DNA of 64,000 nucleotides from Photorhabdus heterorhabditis (GTDB lineage: Bacteria; Pseudomonadota; Gammaproteobacteria; Enterobacterales; Enterobacteriaceae). The notes beneath the pieces were generated by a model. The model was given only the letters and a program-made list of their open reading frames with translations, was not told where the DNA came from and did no database searches. Positions 59,585 through 64,000 of the stretch are shown here, piece by piece. The stretch is from assembly GCF_018448905.1 (NCBI RefSeq), contig NZ_RCWA01000016.1:31568-95567 (forward strand). The letters are read 5' to 3'. The position numbers were made by a program, and so were the translations under genes. Every line of letters begins with the position of its first letter. Position 1 is the first letter of the stretch.

Positions 59585-60657
59585 AGAGTGATGAGTTGTC
59601 GTTAGTGATCGGTGGCCGCCGCATTTTCGGGTGGGACAGTGTTAGGGTGACGAGAGGTATTGAACGGTTACCTTCTGACTTTGATTTGATGTTAATGGAT
59701 TACTACCCCGGCAATGATGAGAAGCAACTTGTAGAGCCGGGTGAAAAGTGTGAAGTATTTTTGGGTGATGATCGGGTAGTCACGGGCTATATAGATAGCT
59801 GGAACCCGTCTATTTCCAAAAATAAACACGAAATCAAAGTATCCGGTAGGGGTAAATGTCAGGACTTAGTTGATTGCTCGGCGAAGTGGCCCAACAACGT
59901 GATCAGCCAAGCCACCCCGTTACAGATTGCTCAAAAATTAGCTCAATGGTACGACATTCAGGTGACTTCTGATGTTGATGATATGCCAACCGTTCCTCAG
60001 TTTACATTGAATTGGGGCGAGTCATCACAAGAAGTGATTGATCGTGTTACCCGCTTTGCTGCCCTTCTTTACTATGATTTGCCGGACGGTAATTTAATCA
60101 TGACAAGGGTAGGCACAGAGCTAGCCGCAAGTGGGGTTGAGCAAGGGAAGAACGTCGAAACGTCAGATTACAATAGCTCAATGAATGAACGGTTTTCCGA
60201 GTACACAGGACTTTCATTTGCCATCAGCGGACTCAACGAAACAAGTAATGACAGCGGTTATGATGTCGTCACGTTAGCAACGGCAAGTGATCCTGAAGCG
60301 AAAAAGATGCGTTACAGAAACTATGTCACCATCATAGAAAGCACACTGATATCAGCAAAACGCTCGCAAGAGTCTATCGACTGGGAAATGAACCGCAGGT
60401 ATGGGCGTTCAAAAGTACTGAAAGTGACAGTCGATTCGTGGAGAGACAGCAGCGGTAAGCTGTGGCAACCCAACACGTTGATCCCTATTCACATGCCTAT
60501 TTTCGGTTTGGAAAACGAGCAATGGTTATTGTCAGAAGTCACTTATACACGGAACGGCGACAACGGTACACAAGCGCAATTAGTTTTAATGCCACCAGCC
60601 GCTTTTGCCGTACAACCGTATGAGTTTTACGCAATTTTGAGAGAGACTATCAGATGA
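59581..60657 (+). CDS. Baseplate hub protein gpP (Mu gp44 type)
   Basis: The 358-residue protein has the gp27-like hub pattern: VIGGRRIFGWDSVRVTRGIE, GYIDSWNPSISKNKHEIKVSG and VDSWRDSSGKLWQPNTLIPI. It overlaps both neighbours by 4 bp. Confidence 0.94.
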   Translation: MKSDELSLVIGGRRIFGWDSVRVTRGIERLPSDFDLMLMDYYPGNDEKQLVEPGEKCEVFLGDDRVVTGYIDSWNPSISKNKHEIKVSGRGKCQDLVDCSAKWPNNVISQATPLQIAQKLAQWYDIQVTSDVDDMPTVPQFTLNWGESSQEVIDRVTRFAALLYYDLPDGNLIMTRVGTELAASGVEQGKNVETSDYNSSMNERFSEYTGLSFAISGLNETSNDSGYDVVTLATASDPEAKKMRYRNYVTIIESTLISAKRSQESIDWEMNRRYGRSKVLKVTVDSWRDSSGKLWQPNTLIPIHMPIFGLENEQWLLSEVTYTRNGDNGTQAQLVLMPPAAFAVQPYEFYAILRETIR

Positions 60658-61244
60658 TGAATGATGCAATCAGAAAGTTATCTCGCCGAGTGGAAATGAT
60701 GTTGGGTCTTGGAAAAATTAAGACATCACGTGATAGCGGAAACATTCAAATTGTTCAGTATCAGACGCCAATCGAGGTTCGGGATAATACGGCGCGTATG
60801 GCTGAATTTGGCTTCTCGTCTGCATTGCCAGCCGGGACTGATGTTGTGATTGGTTATCTCGGTGGGGACCGCTCAAGCGCAGTAGTGATTGCCAGCAACA
60901 ATAAAAAATATCGGCATAAGAATTTAAATCCCGGTGAAGTTGTGCTGTACAACCAGTGGGGCTTGCACATCTTACTAACCGAGTCGGGGATAACGATAGA
61001 GGCTAAGGGGCGGCCTGTTACTGTGAATAATGCGACTCAAGTTACGATTAATGCTAGTGAATCCGTGCTCTGCAATACCCCTCTTTTGAAAGTAACGGGC
61101 GATATCGTTGATAACTGCAACGGCAATTCTTCAACAATGAAACAGTTGCGCGATTCCTATAATAATCACACGCATAAAGTATCTGGCGTGGAATCTGGCG
61201 GCTCAACAGTGACGAGTCAGCAAACCGGGGAGCCAGTGAAATGA
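60654..61244 (+). CDS. Baseplate spike protein V (Mu gp45 type)
   Basis: The 196-residue protein has an OB-fold N-terminal part and a beta-helical C-terminal part (VTINASESVLCNTPLLKVTG), ending with a NNHTHKVSGVESGGSTVTS-like tip with His residues, as in gp45 spikes that bind iron. It punctures the outer membrane on sheath contraction. Confidence 0.92.
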   Translation: MMNDAIRKLSRRVEMMLGLGKIKTSRDSGNIQIVQYQTPIEVRDNTARMAEFGFSSALPAGTDVVIGYLGGDRSSAVVIASNNKKYRHKNLNPGEVVLYNQWGLHILLTESGITIEAKGRPVTVNNATQVTINASESVLCNTPLLKVTGDIVDNCNGNSSTMKQLRDSYNNHTHKVSGVESGGSTVTSQQTGEPVK

Positions 61245-61687
61245 GTGATATCACTTCTTATTGGGACGTGAATAAGATTCATGCTGACTGGCTGGTTGGA
61301 AACGGGGACTTAGTAACTGGCAACGATTTGCAAACGGTAATGATCATCAGTCTGTTTACGGACCGTCAGGCACGCAGTGATGATGAAATCGACGGCGTTG
61401 ATAGAAAGGGCTGGTGGGGTGATATTGGCTCGGATTATCAGATTGGTTCGCGATTGTGGTTGATACGCCGCCAAAAACTCACTACCGCAGTAGCGCTTAA
61501 GGCGGAAGATTACGCGCGTGAGGCTCTTCAATGGATGTTAGACGATGGTGTTGTAGCGTCTGTAAATATCAACACTCAAATCGTTTATCCAAATAGATTA
61601 AACATGATTATTCATTATCAGCGACCGGGGCGCGAATCAGAAGATCTGAGATTCTTTTGGGTATGGGAACAACATAATGCCATTTAA
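61241..61687 (+). CDS. Baseplate wedge protein gp46 (GP46/W-like)
   Basis: The 148-residue protein has the GP46 pattern: LVTGNDLQTVMIISLFTDRQ, DRKGWWGD, GSRLWLIRRQK and an amphipathic end. It overlaps gp45 and gp47 genes. Confidence 0.93.
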   Translation: MSDITSYWDVNKIHADWLVGNGDLVTGNDLQTVMIISLFTDRQARSDDEIDGVDRKGWWGDIGSDYQIGSRLWLIRRQKLTTAVALKAEDYAREALQWMLDDGVVASVNINTQIVYPNRLNMIIHYQRPGRESEDLRFFWVWEQHNAI

Positions 61688-62816
61688 ACGACAAACACTA
61701 TCTGAATTACGCGAGCAGAACCGCAGCTTTTTACAATCTGAGTTAAGTGATGTTGGCACATTATTGAGATATTCAAATATGGGTGTCTTGGCTGATATGG
61801 ACGCGGGGATGGCTCATCTACACTATGGCTATCTTGACTATATCGCATTGCAAACCACCCCGTTCACTGCAACTGATGAACATCTGGCAGGCTGGGGGGC
61901 AATGAAAAAAGTCTTTCGCAAACCTGCAAATGCGGCTATTTGCAATGATTATTTGTTTACCGGCACCGAGGGTGCAATGATTCCGGCAGGGACCATACTC
62001 AATCGCGGTGACGGTTATCAATACAAAACGCTTTATGATGTCCGTATCGCGCAAGATGGTACAGCTAATGCATTAATAACAGCGATTTTGCACGATACTT
62101 CTGATGATGTCACAGGTGGGGGAAGTACAGGTAATGCTGACGCGGGGACGACCCTAACTCTTGATCAGAGTATTGCGGGGGTTGACGTTCAAGGAAAAGC
62201 TGTAACACCGATCATTGGCGGGGCAGATATTGAAAACGAAGATGATTTTCGTTCCCGGATTTTGCTTGCGTATCAAGGGCTACTATCGGGCGGTTCTGAC
62301 GATGACTACAAGTTGTGGGCCTTGTCAGTACCGGGTGTTACTCGTGTATGGATTCGTCGGCGAGCTATGGGTGCAGGTACCGTTGGTATTTACGTTATGT
62401 GTGATAATAACGGCAAAGGTGGTTTCCCAACCGGTACTGATGGGTTCTCTAGCTTAGAAAATTACGGTACGTCAGCAACAGGAGATCAAGCAAGAGTTGC
62501 AGATCATATCTACCCGTTACAGCCAGTCACTGCATTAGTCTGGGTTTGCTCACCAATTCAGAGGAAAATTGACATTATAATCAATTGTATATCGTATGTT
62601 AGTCGTGATGTGACAAATGCGATTGCAGCCGCTATTGATAATGTATTTTTTGAAAGCGGCAACCCAGACGGGACCGGAAAAGTCCTTATTTCAGAATTGC
62701 AATATGCGATTGCTGATGTGCCGGGAACAGCCGGATTCGTGATAACAAACCCGACAAGCAATATCAAATTAGGGATAGGAGAGTTACCGCTAAGAGGGGA
62801 GGTTATCTATACATGA
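61677..62816 (+). CDS. Baseplate J-like protein gp47
   Basis: The 379-residue protein has baseplate J motifs: PAGTILNRGDGYQYKTLYD, DIENEDDFRSRILLAYQG and YKLWALSVPGVTRVWI. It forms the wedge together with gp46 and gp48. Confidence 0.95.
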   Translation: MPFKRQTLSELREQNRSFLQSELSDVGTLLRYSNMGVLADMDAGMAHLHYGYLDYIALQTTPFTATDEHLAGWGAMKKVFRKPANAAICNDYLFTGTEGAMIPAGTILNRGDGYQYKTLYDVRIAQDGTANALITAILHDTSDDVTGGGSTGNADAGTTLTLDQSIAGVDVQGKAVTPIIGGADIENEDDFRSRILLAYQGLLSGGSDDDYKLWALSVPGVTRVWIRRRAMGAGTVGIYVMCDNNGKGGFPTGTDGFSSLENYGTSATGDQARVADHIYPLQPVTALVWVCSPIQRKIDIIINCISYVSRDVTNAIAAAIDNVFFESGNPDGTGKVLISELQYAIADVPGTAGFVITNPTSNIKLGIGELPLRGEVIYT

Positions 62817-63409
62817 GTCGATACAGTGTAGAAAACTATACTTCAGCGTTGAACGGATTGTTGCCGTCTGGCTTGGCGTGGACTCGTCAGCACTCATCTG
62901 TTATGAATGCAGTAACAAGAGCGATTGCGCATTCATATTATCGAAGCGATCGGGATGCTTGGGGGTTAATTGAGGGGGCTTTTCCAGCAACGGCCACTAT
63001 CATGTTGCCTGAATGGGAAAAGTCATTGGGTTTGCCAGATGATTGCGGGATTGGGGAAGTTGATACTATTCCACTCAGACAGAAAACGGTTGTTTCTCGA
63101 TTGTTGAGAGATGGCGGCCAGTCGAAAGAATTTTTCATTAATCTTGCTGTAACGATGGGTTATACCATCACAATTACTGAATATCGGCAAGCACGGGCGG
63201 GACAATCAGTTTGTGAGGAAGCCTTGAACGGCGAAGACTGGCCGTTTGTTTGGCGAATTAATGCCCCTAAAACTACCATCTTTTACGCTGTAGCTGGTGG
63301 GAGTTATTGCGGTGATCCACTCAGATCGTGGGGTAATAAACGGCTTGAATGTCAATTCAATCGTCTTTGTCCATCTCATACAATTTTACAGTTCGGCTAC
63401 AGCAACTAA
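62813..63409 (+). CDS. Tail protein gp48 (DUF2313/YmfQ family)
   Basis: The 198-residue protein has the YmfQ/DUF2313 pattern: LLPSGLAWTRQHSSVMNAV, FPATATIMLPEWEKSLGLP and PLRSWGNKRLECQFNRLCPS-like ending. It links baseplate and tail fibre. Confidence 0.92.
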   Translation: MSRYSVENYTSALNGLLPSGLAWTRQHSSVMNAVTRAIAHSYYRSDRDAWGLIEGAFPATATIMLPEWEKSLGLPDDCGIGEVDTIPLRQKTVVSRLLRDGGQSKEFFINLAVTMGYTITITEYRQARAGQSVCEEALNGEDWPFVWRINAPKTTIFYAVAGGSYCGDPLRSWGNKRLECQFNRLCPSHTILQFGYSN

Positions 63410-63459
63410 ATAACACTTTATTTATTTTCACAATCACCTTAAATGAGTGAGGTTTTGCA

Positions 63460-64000
63460 ATGCAAAAAATTGGTGATATTACAAATACCGCTGACAAGAA
63501 CGGCGAATTTACGAATGGCAATGTCGCTGCTGGTATTGCGCCAACATTATTAGATGCGGGCTGGTTTAATACTGTTCAGCGTGAATTAATTAATGCCGTT
63601 CAAGGCGCGGGAATTAAATTAGATAATAAAAATGACAGTCAGCTTTTTGCTGCTATCAAAAGATTAATTGATAACAGTGCCGTAGAAATTCACGACGCCT
63701 CATTAACACAAAAAGGCATTATTCAACTCACAGACAAAACAGGTAACAGTAATACCCTTGCAGCCACTCAGAAGTTAGTTACTGATGTAAACAACAACGC
63801 TAATACTAAGCTGGCAAAAAACCAAAACGGTGCCGACATCCCTGATAAAAATGCGTTTGTGAAAAACCTCGGTTTGGTGGAGACGGTGAATCAGGCGAAT
63901 AATGCGGTACCGAACAGCCGGAAAGTGAATGGCAAGGCGTTGAGTGGGGATGTCAGTTTAAGTGCCGGGGATGTGGGGGCTTTTCCGAGTGTTGTTTCAG
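63460..64000 (+). CDS. Tail fibre protein, 5' part (cut by the window edge)
   Basis: The first 180 residues show the N-terminal fibre attachment region (KIGDITNTADKNGEFTNGNV, APTLLDAGWFNTVQRELINA) and a phage tail-repeat segment (HDASLTQKGIIQLTDKTGNS, LAATQKLVTDVN). SLSAGDVGAFPS begins the shaft repeats. The receptor-binding end lies outside the window. GAGTGAGG precedes the start at a distance. Confidence 0.92.
   Translation, partial: MQKIGDITNTADKNGEFTNGNVAAGIAPTLLDAGWFNTVQRELINAVQGAGIKLDNKNDSQLFAAIKRLIDNSAVEIHDASLTQKGIIQLTDKTGNSNTLAATQKLVTDVNNNANTKLAKNQNGADIPDKNAFVKNLGLVETVNQANNAVPNSRKVNGKALSGDVSLSAGDVGAFPSVVS

Larger units (their letters stand above)
19669..64000. mobile_element. Lambdoid prophage with Mu-type contractile tail (incomplete at the window edge)
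   Basis: From int beside the tRNA to the tail-fibre gene cut by the window edge, genes follow the order integration, leftward early, immunity, replication, nin, Q, lysis, lambda-type head, Mu-type tail. All essential modules seen are intact, so the prophage could be functional. At least 44.3 kb is present. Confidence 0.95.

Overview
The window is enterobacterial chromosome followed by most of a large temperate prophage. The host backbone (cueR-ybbJ-qmcA-cnoX-ybbO-tesA-ybbA-ybbP; purEK-lpxH-ppiB-cysS-ybcJ-folD-argU) follows the E. coli gene order. Moderate GC, ERIC elements of several lengths and a hemopexin-repeat protein (a family known as photopexins) point to the Morganellaceae, most likely Photorhabdus. 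Genus is an inference; no rRNA is present.

Layout. 1-7400: a CueR-type copper promoter facing left, cueR, then the ybbJ-ybbO/tesA group and the divergent ybbAP transporter. 7400-13600: an accessory, AT-rich stretch with three ERIC copies, a flavin monooxygenase of RutA type, an MFS transporter, a Tsx-like channel, a 16.5-copy octanucleotide microsatellite, a hemopexin/LecB-like lectin fusion, and debris of a riboflavin synthase and of a YafQ-type toxin. 13600-19670: purK/purE with a PurR box, lpxH, ppiB, cysS, ybcJ, folD and tRNA-Arg(UCU).

19670 to the end: a prophage inserted at the tRNA gene; its right end lies outside the window. It is lambdoid in regulation and replication. Leftward: int, a small HTH gene, many small early genes, two DEDD exonucleases, a Sak4-like ATPase with an SSB-like partner, and an N-like arginine-rich protein. 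The immunity region has a short CI-like repressor, Cro, CII, a matching set of CAC-N5-GTG operators on both sides, nutL and nutR with boxA and GNRA-looped boxB, and a CII-type pRE. Rightward: O with internal iterons, P, nin genes, a Q-like protein and a lysis cassette (dual-start holin, endolysin, Rz/Rz1). Structural genes are mosaic: a lambda-type head (Nu1/A/W/B/C/D/E/FI/FII) joined to a Mu-type contractile tail (sheath, tube, frameshifted chaperone, tape measure, gpN, P, 45, 46, 47, 48, fibre).

The least ordinary parts are the cargo cluster at 54.8-58.1 kb inside the tail operon (membrane/zinc-ribbon protein, second membrane protein, a P22 immI-like mnt/arc/ant locus, a hicBA pair), a membrane protein co-transcribed with the repressor in the place where rex or sie genes usually sit, a free-standing ClpX-type zinc-binding domain in the nin region, and a complete, readable set of lambdoid RNA and DNA control elements.
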